From a bacterium (GTDB taxonomy: Bacteria > Bacillota_I > Bacilli_A > RF39 > UBA660), in contig JAQXHG010000015.1 in the NCBI GenBank assembly GCA_029007115.1, positions 1-53,175 on the forward strand: a DNA stretch of 53,175 nucleotides, written 5' to 3'. The first letter of the stretch is position 1; each line of letters begins with the position of its first letter. This document shows positions 34,218 through 43,565 of the stretch, one piece after another. The notes below the pieces were generated by a model. It had not been told where the DNA came from. It saw only the letters and a program-made list of their open reading frames with translations, and did not search any database. Made by a program: the position numbers and the translations under genes.

Positions 34218-34905
34218 TAATGAATTTATTAAGTTAGGAAAAAGTAAACTAATATTTATTCAACTTATATTTATTTTAATTATTTTATTACTTTATAAAT
34301 TGGATTATTTAAAAGAAACAATTTATAATTATATTCCTTTTGTTGAAATTACAATTAGTATATTGTATTCTGGTATAATTAGTAAAGAAATAGATGATGG
34401 TACGATTAGATATTATTTAACAAAGCCCTTTAAAAGATGGAAAATATATTTATCAAAATATATTACAATTATAATTTCAGCTATTATAATTTTAGTTACA
34501 ATATTAATAATGTTTATAGTTTTATATAGAGATATTGATTTCGAATTTATTATAAAATATCTAAAATATTCGATTCCGTTATTATTGTGTTGCTCAATTA
34601 TATTATTTAATTCTGTAATAATAAAGAATGCTTCTATTTGTGCAAGTATTAATATATTTCTTATAATATTTGGTATAGTAATTTCTCAAATATTATTTGG
34701 GTTAAATATATTAATTGTAGAATATACTTTTTTACCATATTTAGATTTTTCTATTTTTAACGATTTATTAACAATTAAAAGTATCAATTTAGAATTTAAT
34801 ACTTGTTTATCTTTATATAAAGGTATAATTGTTGACATACTTTACACAATTTTATTTTATATTTTAGGAAATATTTTATTCATAAAAAAAGATATTAAAA
34901 ATTAA
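34201..34905 (+). CDS. ABC-2 type permease
   Basis: This 234-aa membrane subunit has about six helices. The segment SGIISKEIDDGTIRYYLTKP between helices 2 and 3 is typical of ABC-2 permeases paired with BcrA-type ATPases. The start lies inside the ATPase gene, so the two are translationally coupled and probably assemble as a 2+2 exporter. Its stop overlaps the stop of convergent cotJC by 4 bases. Confidence 0.85.
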   Translation: MIKLINNEFIKLGKSKLIFIQLIFILIILLLYKLDYLKETIYNYIPFVEITISILYSGIISKEIDDGTIRYYLTKPFKRWKIYLSKYITIIISAIIILVTILIMFIVLYRDIDFEFIIKYLKYSIPLLLCCSIILFNSVIIKNASICASINIFLIIFGIVISQILFGLNILIVEYTFLPYLDFSIFNDLLTIKSINLEFNTCLSLYKGIIVDILYTILFYILGNILFIKKDIKN

Positions 34906-35459
34906 TATCCCTTTGATTTATAATATTCTAATAATTCTTTAAATCTAGCATAGTGAACAACTTCTCTTTGTCTTAAAAAACTAAGAGGTGCTAGAATACT
35001 TTCATCACTTGTTAAATCCATTAAGTTTTCATAAGTAGCTCTTGCTTTTTCTTCTGCCGCTAAATCTTCCTGTAAATCCACTATTGGATTTCCTGTTGTT
35101 GCTATATAAGCAGATGTAAATGGAATACCATTAGAGTCCATTGGATAAACTCCTTTTTTGTGTTGAACATACCAAGGCTCTAATCCATATTTCTTAACTT
35201 CATCTATTGTTGCATCTTTAATTAATTGATGTATCATGGTACAAATCATCTCAACATGCCCAAGTTCTTCACATCCAATATCATTAAGTAGGGCTTTTCC
35301 TTTGTCATCTGGCATTGTAAATCTTTGAGTCAAATATCTTAATGCGGCTCCAAGCTCTCCTGATGGTCCACCAAACTGATCTACTAATAATTTTGCCATT
35401 TTTAAATCTTTAGATTTGATATTAATTGGATATTCTAATATTTTTTCATATTTAAACAT
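34902..35459 (-). CDS. cotJC: CotJC, manganese-catalase-like coat protein
   Basis: This 185-aa ferritin-like protein of the CotJC/manganese catalase family has GGPSGELGAALRYLTQR with the first Glu ligand, NDIGCEELGHVEM and EDLAAEEKARATYE, then REVVHYARFKE. Together these supply the Glu and His ligands of a di-manganese site. It probably disproportionates hydrogen peroxide, and in Bacillus it lies in the spore coat. It follows the CotJA-CotJB fusion gene by one base in the same operon. GGAGGTAATTAAT provides the ribosome binding site. Confidence 0.93.
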   Translation of the reverse strand: MFKYEKILEYPINIKSKDLKMAKLLVDQFGGPSGELGAALRYLTQRFTMPDDKGKALLNDIGCEELGHVEMICTMIHQLIKDATIDEVKKYGLEPWYVQHKKGVYPMDSNGIPFTSAYIATTGNPIVDLQEDLAAEEKARATYENLMDLTSDESILAPLSFLRQREVVHYARFKELLEYYKSKGY

Positions 35460-35460
35460 A

Positions 35461-35910
35461 TTAATTACCTCCTTTATCCCATGGCCAAGGATTATTTATC
35501 CAAGTCCATTTTTCAGTACTATTAACATTACTTGTACATAAAGGTCCATATGTATTAATATATTTATTTTTTAGACTATCTAATGTTTTAGAATATTCAT
35601 TATATTTCTTTAATATTTCTTTATCATTAGGATGAGTATCTAAATATAAATTTAAATCTTTCAGTGCGAATATATAAGATTGTATATTATAGAGTAATTT
35701 ATCTTTTTCAGTAGAAACCTTTAATTTGTAAATATGGTTTTTATATTTAGAGTATAAATCTCTAAACATATTTCCTTTATTAAAGCCTTCATCAACACTA
35801 TAGAGTTTAGAATCTCTATTGTAATTAAAATCATTCATTTTAAAATCAATGTCTGTATAATCATTAAATTCAAAATAATTATTCTCTTCTGTAAAATACA
35901 CTTTTTTCAC
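35461..35910 (-). CDS. cotJB: CotJA-CotJB fusion protein
   Basis: This 149-aa protein carries two coat-protein modules that are usually separate genes. Residues about 35-60 (LYSVDEGFNKGNMFRDLY) look like a shortened CotJA motif. Residues about 68-147 are a clear CotJB domain: YIFALKDLNLYLDTHP, YINTYGPL and the terminal WTWINNPWPWD. The N-terminal 30 residues are acidic and unfamiliar. CotJB is certain; the CotJA part is my inference from pattern and gene order (cotJA-cotJB-cotJC). It is the first gene of the cotJ operon. Confidence 0.8.
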   Translation of the reverse strand: MKKVYFTEENNYFEFNDYTDIDFKMNDFNYNRDSKLYSVDEGFNKGNMFRDLYSKYKNHIYKLKVSTEKDKLLYNIQSYIFALKDLNLYLDTHPNDKEILKKYNEYSKTLDSLKNKYINTYGPLCTSNVNSTEKWTWINNPWPWDKGGN

Positions 35911-36110
35911 CTTCCTAGACTATTCTATGAAGACATTTATATGTTTGTCTGGACATATGACTATAAAAAAATGTAAATTATACAAAAAAACTTGTATATG
36001 ATTTTATATTAATGATACAATAATTATGTTAATAAAAATATTTCTATATTGAAATAAGTAAAATAAATAATAATAGACAGTTTTCATAATGATAGAAAAG
36101 TGAGGTGAGA

Positions 36111-36131
36111 GTCGAGATTTGTCTACTCGAC
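36111..36131 (+). promoter_or_regulatory. Hairpin in the tsaE start region
   Basis: A 6-bp GC-rich stem, GTCGAG / CTCGAC, with a 9-base loop lies between the strong Shine-Dalgarno GAGGTGA (36102-36108) and ATG 36137. The alternative TTG start (36119) sits in the loop. It could influence start choice or translation. Confidence 0.45.
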
Positions 36132-36586
36132 AATATATGCAGTATAAAATAACAGCTTATGATGAAGATGAAACTATTGAGTTAGCTCAAAATATTGAAT
36201 CTGAGAAGTTTGCTAATATGGTAATTTGCTTAGAAGGAGATTTAGGCAGTGGAAAGACAGTTTTTGCTAAGGCTTTCGCATTAGCAATGGGTATAACTGA
36301 AAATATTACTTCTCCAACATTCAATATAATTAAAGAATATGAGGGTGAAATGAAACTTTTTCATATGGATGTTTATCGTTTAAGTGATGTTAAGCAAGAT
36401 ATTGGAATAGAGGAATATTTTATTAAGAAAGGCATTTGTATTATTGAATGGTCTGATTTAATTGAAGATATTTTACCAAAAAATAGATTAGATATTAAAA
36501 TAAGAATTATTGATGAAAATACAAGACAATTTATAATAACACCGCATGGTAGTAAATATGAAGATTTGTGTGAAAGAGTTTTATAA
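36119..36586 (+). CDS. tsaE: TsaE, tRNA threonylcarbamoyladenosine ATPase
   Basis: This ATPase works with TsaB and TsaD in making t6A at position 37 of ANN-decoding tRNAs. It is 155 aa from the TTG at 36119, or 149 aa from ATG 36137. Motifs are Walker [10 protein letters not shown], the switch [17 protein letters not shown], and IIEWSD with the second acidic region. The TTG start has the better-spaced GAGGTGA site (10 bases), while the ATG start better matches the family's usual length. tsaB and tsaD, often adjacent, are absent here. Confidence 0.9.
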   Translation: MSTRQYMQYKITAYDEDETIELAQNIESEKFANMVICLEGDLGSGKTVFAKAFALAMGITENITSPTFNIIKEYEGEMKLFHMDVYRLSDVKQDIGIEEYFIKKGICIIEWSDLIEDILPKNRLDIKIRIIDENTRQFIITPHGSKYEDLCERVL

Positions 36587-36596
36587 ACTCTTTTTT
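36573..36596 (+). terminator. Intrinsic terminator overlapping the tsaE stop
   Basis: A 9-bp stem, AAAGAGTTT / AAACTCTTT, with a 3-base loop runs into a T tract. The stop codon lies in the hairpin. Confidence 0.8.
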
Positions 36597-36608
36597 AAAT
36601 ATATTTTT

Positions 36609-36619
36609 TATGATAAAAT
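36609..36619 (+). promoter_or_regulatory. Extended -10 promoter of phosphoketolase
   Basis: TATGATAAAAT lies 23 bases before the ATG, immediately after the tsaE terminator. Confidence 0.6.
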
Positions 36620-36642
36620 GTTATAAGAATAAGGAGGAGTAT

Positions 36643-38991
36643 ATGAAAAAAATATCAATAGATGATTTAAATAAAATAGATGCCTATTTTAGAGCAGCAA
36701 ATTATCTATCATTAGGACAATTATATTTGAAAGATAATCCATTGCTAAGAGAAGAATTAAAGATTGAGCATGTTAAACCTAATGTAGTTGGACATTGGGG
36801 AACAGCACCTGGACAAAATTTTGTATATGTACATCTAAACAGAATAATTAAAAAGAATAATCTAAATATGATATATGTATCTGGTCCAGGACATGGTGGT
36901 CAAGCAATGGTTGCTAATACATATCTTGAGGGTAGTTATAGTGAAGTTTATCCAAATATTACTGAAGATGAAGCAGGTTTAAAAAAGTTATTTAAACAAT
37001 TTAGTTTTCCAGGAGGGGTTAGTTCGCATGTAGCACCAGAGACCCCGGGAAGTATTAATGAAGGAGGAGAACTTGGATACTCACTTGCTCATGCTTATGG
37101 AGCTGTACTTGATAATCCAACATTAATAGCAGCTTGTGTAATTGGTGATGGTGAAGCAGAAACGGGTCCTCTTGCGGCTTCTTGGCATTTAAACAAAATT
37201 ATTAATCCATTAACAGATGGTATTGTATTACCTATTTTACACTTAAATGGATATAAGATTGCTAATCCAACAATATTAGCTAGAATTCCTGAAGATGAGT
37301 TAATTAAATATTTTGAAGGATGTGGATATCATCCATATATAGTTGAGGCTGATTCAACAATGAAAATGCATGAATTAATGGCAGAAACATTAGATAAATG
37401 TATAGATGATATAAATGAGATTAAATCTAAAGAAAGAATTATTAAAAGGCCAATGTTTCCAATGATAATTTTAAAAACACCAAAGGGATGGACAGGACCT
37501 AAGAAAATAGATAATAAAATGGTAGAAGGAAGTTTTAGAGCACATCAAGTTCCTGTTATTGTTAATAAAGAACATATGGAAAATTTAAAAATATTAGAAG
37601 CATGGCTTAGAAGCTATAAACCAGAAGAACTATTTGATGAAGAAGGAAAATTGATACCTGAATTAAAAGAACTAGCTCCAACGGGTGACTTTAGAATGGG
37701 AATGAATCCTAATACTAATGGTGGCAAGTTGTTAGAAGAATTAATAATGCCTAATTTTAGAGAGTATGGTTTAGATATTAAAAAACCAGGTGAAGTAATA
37801 GCACAAGATATGATGGAACTTGGAAAATTTATAAGAGATATTATTAGACTAAATGAACATAAAAAGAATTTCAGAATATTTGGTCCAGATGAAGCATTAT
37901 CAAATAGACTAAATCATGTATTTGAAGCAACATATAGACAATGGAATGGAATTACTTATGAAACTGATGAATATTTAAATAAGTATGGAAGGGTAATAGA
38001 TTCAGTATTATCTGAACATATATGTGAAGGTTTATTAGAAGGTTATTTATTAACAGGTAGACATGGATTCTTTCATAGTTATGAAGCATTTATAAGAGTT
38101 GTCGATTCTATGGCATCACAACATGCTAAATGGCTAAAAGTTACAAAAGAATTACCATGGAGAAGAGATATAGCATCATTAAATTATGTTTTAGCATCAT
38201 ATGTATGGCAGCAAGATCATAATGGATTTACTCATCAAGATCCAGGATTTTTGAATCATATGGTTACTAAAAAAGCAGATACAACTCGTATATATTTACC
38301 ACCAGATACTAATACACTAATTTCATGTTTTGATCATTGTATTAGAAGTAAAGGATACATAAATGTAATTGTTGCATCAAAACATCCAAGACCACAATGG
38401 TTAACAATGGAACAAGCTATTAAACATTGCACTAAAGGTCTTGGAATTTGGGAATTTGCTAGTAATGATAATGGTAGTGAACCAGATGTAGTCATGGCTT
38501 GTGCTGGAGAAACACCTACTGTTGAAACATTAGCTGCAACTAAAATATTAAGAGAACATTTTCCTAAATTAAAAATAAGAGTAGTTAATGTTGTTGATTT
38601 AATGAAATTACAAAGTCCTGATAATCATCCACATGGTCTTGAAACAGAAGAATTTGATAGTTTATTTACGAAGAAAAAGCCTGTTATATTCGCATTTCAT
38701 GGTTATCCACATTTAATACATCAACTTGCTTATAAAAGAACAAATAAAAATATTCATGTACATGGATATATTGAAGAAGGTACAATTACAACTACTTTTG
38801 ATATGAAAGTTCAGAATAAATTAGATAGATTTCATTTAGTAATGGATGCATTAAAATACTTACCACAACTAGGTGATAAAAGAACTGCTTTAATGGAATG
38901 GTGTAAAGATAAATTGATTGAACATAAAGAATATATTCATGAATATGGTGAGGATATGCCAGAAATTAAAAACTGGAAATGGGAAGATTAA
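36643..38991 (+). CDS. xfp: Xylulose-5-phosphate/fructose-6-phosphate phosphoketolase
   Basis: This 782-aa thiamine-diphosphate enzyme splits xylulose-5-P or fructose-6-P with phosphate to give acetyl-phosphate, the key step of the phosphoketolase (heterofermentative or bifid) pathway. Motifs are [11 protein letters not shown], the phosphate/ThDP loop GPGHGGQAM, the GDGEAETGP ThDP-Mg motif, and [11 protein letters not shown] and HQDPGF in the middle domain. Full length matches the family. ATG 36643 is chosen because a strong AAGGAGGAG lies 3-11 bases upstream. The expression signals are the strongest in the window, suggesting a highly expressed central metabolic enzyme. Confidence 0.96.
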   Translation: MKKISIDDLNKIDAYFRAANYLSLGQLYLKDNPLLREELKIEHVKPNVVGHWGTAPGQNFVYVHLNRIIKKNNLNMIYVSGPGHGGQAMVANTYLEGSYSEVYPNITEDEAGLKKLFKQFSFPGGVSSHVAPETPGSINEGGELGYSLAHAYGAVLDNPTLIAACVIGDGEAETGPLAASWHLNKIINPLTDGIVLPILHLNGYKIANPTILARIPEDELIKYFEGCGYHPYIVEADSTMKMHELMAETLDKCIDDINEIKSKERIIKRPMFPMIILKTPKGWTGPKKIDNKMVEGSFRAHQVPVIVNKEHMENLKILEAWLRSYKPEELFDEEGKLIPELKELAPTGDFRMGMNPNTNGGKLLEELIMPNFREYGLDIKKPGEVIAQDMMELGKFIRDIIRLNEHKKNFRIFGPDEALSNRLNHVFEATYRQWNGITYETDEYLNKYGRVIDSVLSEHICEGLLEGYLLTGRHGFFHSYEAFIRVVDSMASQHAKWLKVTKELPWRRDIASLNYVLASYVWQQDHNGFTHQDPGFLNHMVTKKADTTRIYLPPDTNTLISCFDHCIRSKGYINVIVASKHPRPQWLTMEQAIKHCTKGLGIWEFASNDNGSEPDVVMACAGETPTVETLAATKILREHFPKLKIRVVNVVDLMKLQSPDNHPHGLETEEFDSLFTKKKPVIFAFHGYPHLIHQLAYKRTNKNIHVHGYIEEGTITTTFDMKVQNKLDRFHLVMDALKYLPQLGDKRTALMEWCKDKLIEHKEYIHEYGEDMPEIKNWKWED

Positions 38992-39004
38992 AATATAAGA
39001 ATAA

Positions 39005-39031
39005 AAAAATCAGATGAAAAATCTGATTTTT
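39005..39031. terminator. Bidirectional terminator between xfp and murE
   Basis: A stem, AAAAATCAGA / TCTGATTTTT, with a 7-base loop has A/T tracts on both sides, so it can serve both convergent genes. Confidence 0.85.
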
Positions 39032-39054
39032 AATTTCAGAAAAAAAGAATAAAA

Positions 39055-40428
39055 CTATTTTTCATAATTTAATATTTCTTCTGAATCATCTAAATGTATT
39101 TTTTCTCTTCCGATGATCTGATAATTTTCATGACCTTTACCTAATAATAAAATAATATCATCTTTTTCTAACATATCAAGTCCATATTTAATAGCTTCTT
39201 TTCGATCATAAATAACTTTATAATTTTCTTTTTTAACACCTGATAAAATATCAGCCATTATTTTAGTAGGATCTTCTGTTCTAGGATTATCATTAGTAAA
39301 TATAACAAAGTCGCTTAATTCTGTTGCAATTTTTCCCATAATAGGTCTTTTTTTAGGATCTCTATCGCCACCACAACCAATAATTGTTATAATTCTATTC
39401 TTTTTAAGATCGTTGTATGCAGATATTACTTTTAATACAGCATCTGGTGAATGAGCATAATCTACAACAGCATATCCATTTTTTATTTTATATGTTTCAC
39501 ATCTGCCTTTAGGTGCTTTTAATATATTAGAATTTTGAATTATCTTTTCAATAGAAATTCCAAATTGGTTAACGACACTTAGCATAGTTAAATAATTATA
39601 TATATTAAATTTGCTATTTAATGGAATGTTTACATTATATTCTATATTATTATATTCAAATGTTAAGTCTGTACTAGATGGATTAGTTATATAATTTATT
39701 ATTTTGTAGTCACCATTATTTCCAAATGTTATAAATTCGTGTCCATCTTTTTTAAATGAGTTGTGTTTTTCATCATCACAGTTTGCTATTATTTTAGCAT
39801 CATCTGTTAACTGATCTAATATAAGTAATTTAGCATTTAAATAGTTATCCATAGTTTTATGATAATCAAGATGATCTTCAGTTAAGTTAGTAAATCCAAT
39901 TAAGGAAAATCTAATACCATATAATCTATCATAAGATAAGGCTTGTGAACTTACTTCCATTATTATTATTTTACATCCTTGTTCTTGTGCTTTTACGAGT
40001 AATTTATATAATACTAAAATATCAGGCGTAGTGTTGGGCAAATCTATGTGTTCATCTTTATAATAAAATCCCAATGTTCCAATATAGGCAGTATCAAGAC
40101 CAAGTTGTATTAACATTTGATATATTAAATAGCAACTAGTGGTTTTTCCATTTGTACCTGTAATTCCAATTATGTTTAATTTCTCAATAATATTTCCATA
40201 TTCTTTATATAATATTTCTTTTTGATATTGTGTAGTGTCTTTTACTTTTTCATATGGTATATTTATATCTAAATCTTTTTCACATATTATTTTTTCTGCG
40301 CCTTTTTCAATTGCTTTTTCTATATAATTATGCCCATCAACAGTTAATCCTTTAATTGCAATAAATGTTTGTCCTTTTGTCACTTTTCTTGAGTCATTTT
40401 CATATTTAAACACTTTAATCACATCCAC
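39055..40428 (-). CDS. murE: MurE, UDP-MurNAc-dipeptide ligase (meso-DAP type)
   Basis: This 457-aa cytosolic Mur ligase adds the third residue of the stem peptide. The P-loop is GTNGKTT (91-97), NTTPD follows near 132, the probable carbamylated Lys is Lys200 in NAKLL, and the C-terminal substrate loop is DNPR at 380-383. Arg in DNPR is the known marker for meso-diaminopimelate rather than lysine. The peptidoglycan is therefore predicted to be mDAP type. The start is uncertain: GTG 40428 is the longest, and GTG 40413 with GGATGTGAT just upstream is also possible. Confidence 0.94.
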   Translation of the reverse strand: MDVIKVFKYENDSRKVTKGQTFIAIKGLTVDGHNYIEKAIEKGAEKIICEKDLDINIPYEKVKDTTQYQKEILYKEYGNIIEKLNIIGITGTNGKTTSCYLIYQMLIQLGLDTAYIGTLGFYYKDEHIDLPNTTPDILVLYKLLVKAQEQGCKIIIMEVSSQALSYDRLYGIRFSLIGFTNLTEDHLDYHKTMDNYLNAKLLILDQLTDDAKIIANCDDEKHNSFKKDGHEFITFGNNGDYKIINYITNPSSTDLTFEYNNIEYNVNIPLNSKFNIYNYLTMLSVVNQFGISIEKIIQNSNILKAPKGRCETYKIKNGYAVVDYAHSPDAVLKVISAYNDLKKNRIITIIGCGGDRDPKKRPIMGKIATELSDFVIFTNDNPRTEDPTKIMADILSGVKKENYKVIYDRKEAIKYGLDMLEKDDIILLLGKGHENYQIIGREKIHLDDSEEILNYEK

Positions 40429-40467
40429 TTATATTATAGCATAATAAAAATAATTGTTGAAATAAAA

Positions 40468-40494
40468 TAATCCACATTATTTTGTTGTGGATAA
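40468..40494. promoter_or_regulatory. Inverted pair of DnaA-box-like sites
   Basis: A perfect DnaA box (TTATCCACA, read on the minus strand, 40486-40494) faces a one-mismatch copy (TAATCCACA, 40468-40476) across 9 bases, between the divergent murE and mscL genes. The same bases also form a 7-bp hairpin. The downstream box overlaps the mscL -35. Confidence 0.5.
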
Positions 40495-40513
40495 AAAGTT
40501 TTTTTTATATAAT
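40485..40513 (+). promoter_or_regulatory. Promoter of mscL
   Basis: TTGTGG (40485-40490) and TATAAT (40508-40513) are separated by 17 bases, 19 bases ahead of the ATG. Confidence 0.6.
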
Positions 40514-40531
40514 ATATGAAAGAGGTGTAGT

Positions 40532-40963
40532 ATGAAAAAAAAGAACAAAAAAATAAAAGAGATAGAGAAAAAATCAAAAGGTTTTTTTTCGGAATTCAAA
40601 GCATTTATTCAAAGAGGTAATGCTTTTGATTTAGCAATAGCGGTTGTAATTGGCAACGCTTTTAGTAAAATCGTTACATCACTTGTAAATGATATTTTAA
40701 TGCCCTTTATATCTTTATTGTTGCAGTCACAAGATTTTTCAGGTTTAGCATTAAATATAGGAAAAGTTAATATAAACTATGGAATCTTTATTCAAAATAT
40801 TGTTGATTTTCTTATAATAGCATTTTGTATTTTTACATTTATTAAATTAATGAATAAATTATTTAAGAAAAAAGATGAAGATAAGAAAGAAGAAACAGAA
40901 GTGAAAAAAGATGAAAGTATTATATTGCTTGAAGAAATAAGAGATTTAATTAAAAAGAAGTAA
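40532..40963 (+). CDS. mscL: Large-conductance mechanosensitive channel MscL
   Basis: This 143-aa protein forms a pentameric emergency-release channel opened by membrane tension. The N-terminal FKAFIQRGNAFDLAIAVVIGNAF is the conserved amphipathic helix and first transmembrane helix. ILMPFISLL follows, and the second helix is near 87-105. The C-terminal Lys/Glu-rich bundle is near 108-143. The N-terminal tail is about 15 residues longer and more Lys-rich than in most members. AGAGGTG precedes the start. Confidence 0.95.
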   Translation: MKKKNKKIKEIEKKSKGFFSEFKAFIQRGNAFDLAIAVVIGNAFSKIVTSLVNDILMPFISLLLQSQDFSGLALNIGKVNINYGIFIQNIVDFLIIAFCIFTFIKLMNKLFKKKDEDKKEETEVKKDESIILLEEIRDLIKKK

Positions 40964-40968
40964 CAAAA

Positions 40969-40995
40969 AATAAGAGTTTTAAGCTCTTATTTTTG
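40969..40995. terminator. Terminator between mscL and the HAD gene
   Basis: A stem, AATAAGAG / CTCTTATT, with a 7-base loop is followed by T tracts usable from both sides. Confidence 0.8.
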
Positions 40996-40999
40996 ATTG

Positions 41000-41449
41000 C
41001 TAAATAACTAAATCATCCATTTTGTTAATTTTATCAACAGCTTCTTGATATTTTAATTTATTAAATCCAATTTTAAATGCTGTTTGTACTAGGTGATTAT
41101 TCATTTCTGGTGAAAAATCAGCATCATCAATAATTAAATATTTACCAATGCAAGGATGCTCGTTTAAAAATTGCTTTATTTCATATTCTCTACTTTTAAA
41201 ACTCATTTCAGTACATCCGATTATTTCTACTTTAGAATCTAATCCAGCTTCATGTAAAAATTCTATATATTGTGGATGATTTTTCCAGGAACTAGTTACA
41301 ACTATTTTAAAATCATTTTCTATGCATAATTTATTTATAAAATATATTGCTTCTGGGTTTTCAAAATACCCACTAAAATTATCTGGCTCAATATTTATAA
41401 CACCATCATAATCTAAAAATAAAACATTTTCTCTTTTTTGTGTACTCAT
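41000..41449 (-). CDS. HAD-superfamily protein (HAD_SAK_2-like)
   Basis: This 149-aa HAD-fold protein has motif I LFLDYDGVIN (10-19), motif II VVTSSWK and motif IV LIIDDADF. There is no cap domain. This compact type resembles the HAD domain found in Swiss-army-knife RNA-repair proteins, which suggests a nucleic-acid or nucleotide phosphatase, but the substrate is unknown. It lies alone between mscL and ligA. Confidence 0.82.
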   Translation of the reverse strand: MSTQKRENVLFLDYDGVINIEPDNFSGYFENPEAIYFINKLCIENDFKIVVTSSWKNHPQYIEFLHEAGLDSKVEIIGCTEMSFKSREYEIKQFLNEHPCIGKYLIIDDADFSPEMNNHLVQTAFKIGFNKLKYQEAVDKINKMDDLVI

Positions 41450-41562
41450 ATAATAATTCCTCTTATTAATAATATCAATTAATTTTAATTTTTACAACTA
41501 AAATATTAAAATATATTCTTTAAATCTATTTGTTATGTTAAAATGATTATGAGGTAGATAGT

Positions 41563-43512
41563 ATGAAAGAAGAACTCAACAGAATGAAAGAATTAGTTAA
41601 TATACTAAATGAAGCTTCAAAATATTATTATCAATATAGCTCGCCAATAATGACAGATTATGAATATGACAAATTATATGATGAATTAGTAGAATTGGAG
41701 AATAAAACAAAAATAGTACTTGAAGATAGTCCAACTATTCATGTGGAAAATGAAGTATCTGATAAGCTCCAAAAAGTTGAGCATCCTAGTCCAATGTTAT
41801 CTTTATCAAAAACAAAGAGTATTGATGATTTAGTTAACTTTATTAAAGATAAAGAAGGTCTTTTGTCATGGAAATTAGATGGTCTTACAATAGTTCTTAC
41901 TTACAATAAAGGAAAACTTGTAAGTGGCGTTACTAGAGGAAATGGAATTATTGGTGAAGTTGTGACGGAAAATGTAAAGCAATTTAAGAATATACCATTA
42001 ACTATAGATTATAAGGGTAAACTTGTAGTAAGAGGAGAAGCTATAATTAAGTATTCTGATTTTAATAAGATGAATGATGATATAGAAAATGAAGGAAATG
42101 TTCAATATAAAAACCCTAGAAATTTGTGTTCAGGATCAGTAAGACAATTAGATAGTAGTATTACTGCAAAAAGAAATGTAAATATAATAATATTTGCTTT
42201 GATTGAATGTGAAGATGAAATACCAAATTCTAAAAAATTACAATATGAATGGTTAGATAAATTAGGTTTTGAAACAGTACAACGAATTTTGGTTAACAAA
42301 GATAATATGAAAGATGTAGTACTTGAGTATAAAGAAAAAGTTAAAACATATGATATTCCATCAGATGGGCTTGTTTTAACTTTTGATGATACAGAGTATG
42401 GTAAATCTCTTGGAATAACTGCTAAATATCCAAAACATTCAATTGCCTTTAAGTGGAAAGATGAAACGGTTGAAACTATACTTCTTAGTGTCGATTGGAT
42501 GGCATCTAGAACAGGTCTTATAAATCCTGTTGCAGTATTTAAGCCAGTAGAAATAGAAGGAACAATAGTAAGTCGAGCATCACTTCATAATATATCAATA
42601 ATGGAAAAACTGAAACTTGGAATTGGAGATGTAATAGAAGTATTTAAAGCTAATATGATTATCCCACAGGTTGCTAATAACATAACAAAATCAAATAACT
42701 TAAATATTCCGAAGTTATGCCCTAAGTGTAATCATGAAACTGTAATTGAAGAGAATAACAAAATAAAGTATTTATATTGTAAAAATGAATTTTGTCCTGC
42801 AAAGTTAATTAAAAGATTGACTTTATTTACTAGTCGAAATGCGATGAATATAGAAGGTATTTCGGAACAAATATTATCAAATTTTATTAATGATGGATTT
42901 TTAAATAGTTATAGTGATATATATCATTTAAATGATTATAAGAATCAAATTATTAACAAGGAAGGTTTTGGTGAAAAATCATATCAAAATATGATTGATA
43001 GTATAGAAAATTCAAGAGAAGTTAAAATATCAAATTTTATTTATTCACTTGGAATACCAGAAATAGGATTATCAAGAGCTAAACTAATTTGCTCTAGTTG
43101 TAATAATGACATAAATAAAATTAAAAATATAACTTTTGAAGAATTAAGTTCAATTGTTGGTGTTGGAGAAATTATTGCAAGAGAATGGATAAATGCATTT
43201 AGTAATAAGGAATTTTTAGATGAATTTAATAGACTTTTACAAGAAATAAAATTTATAGATAATAACATAAGTAATTTGAAACTTAAAGATATCACCTTTG
43301 TAATTACAGGCAGTATAGAACATTTTAATAATAGAGATGAATTAATTGAGTATATCGAAAATTTCGGTGGAAAAGTTGTTAATAGTATCTCATCTAAAGT
43401 AAATTATTTAATTAATAATGATATTAGTTCAAACTCTACAAAAAATATAAGAGCTAAAGAGTTGAATATTAAAATTATTAGTGAAGAAGATTTTTTAAAA
43501 ATGGTTGAATAA
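41563..43512 (+). CDS. ligA: NAD-dependent DNA ligase, divergent LigA
   Basis: This 649-aa ligase has the catalytic Lys104 in KLDG, an OB-fold with MASRTGLINPVAVFKPV, a four-Cys zinc finger (CPKCN...CKNEFCP), helix-hairpin-helix repeats and a C-terminal BRCT domain (DITFVITGSIEHF). Several strongly conserved positions differ from typical LigA: TRGNG for TRGDG, IAFKWKDE for the usual IAYKFP, and EVFKANMIIPQV for the GDVIPQV segment. It may be the main replicative ligase of a divergent lineage or a second ligase. pcrA and gatC, common neighbours of ligA, are absent. Confidence 0.92.
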   Translation: MKEELNRMKELVNILNEASKYYYQYSSPIMTDYEYDKLYDELVELENKTKIVLEDSPTIHVENEVSDKLQKVEHPSPMLSLSKTKSIDDLVNFIKDKEGLLSWKLDGLTIVLTYNKGKLVSGVTRGNGIIGEVVTENVKQFKNIPLTIDYKGKLVVRGEAIIKYSDFNKMNDDIENEGNVQYKNPRNLCSGSVRQLDSSITAKRNVNIIIFALIECEDEIPNSKKLQYEWLDKLGFETVQRILVNKDNMKDVVLEYKEKVKTYDIPSDGLVLTFDDTEYGKSLGITAKYPKHSIAFKWKDETVETILLSVDWMASRTGLINPVAVFKPVEIEGTIVSRASLHNISIMEKLKLGIGDVIEVFKANMIIPQVANNITKSNNLNIPKLCPKCNHETVIEENNKIKYLYCKNEFCPAKLIKRLTLFTSRNAMNIEGISEQILSNFINDGFLNSYSDIYHLNDYKNQIINKEGFGEKSYQNMIDSIENSREVKISNFIYSLGIPEIGLSRAKLICSSCNNDINKIKNITFEELSSIVGVGEIIAREWINAFSNKEFLDEFNRLLQEIKFIDNNISNLKLKDITFVITGSIEHFNNRDELIEYIENFGGKVVNSISSKVNYLINNDISSNSTKNIRAKELNIKIISEEDFLKMVE

Positions 43513-43565
43513 AATATAATAAATAAATTCATAATCATAAAATATAATGAATAGTAGGTGAAAAA

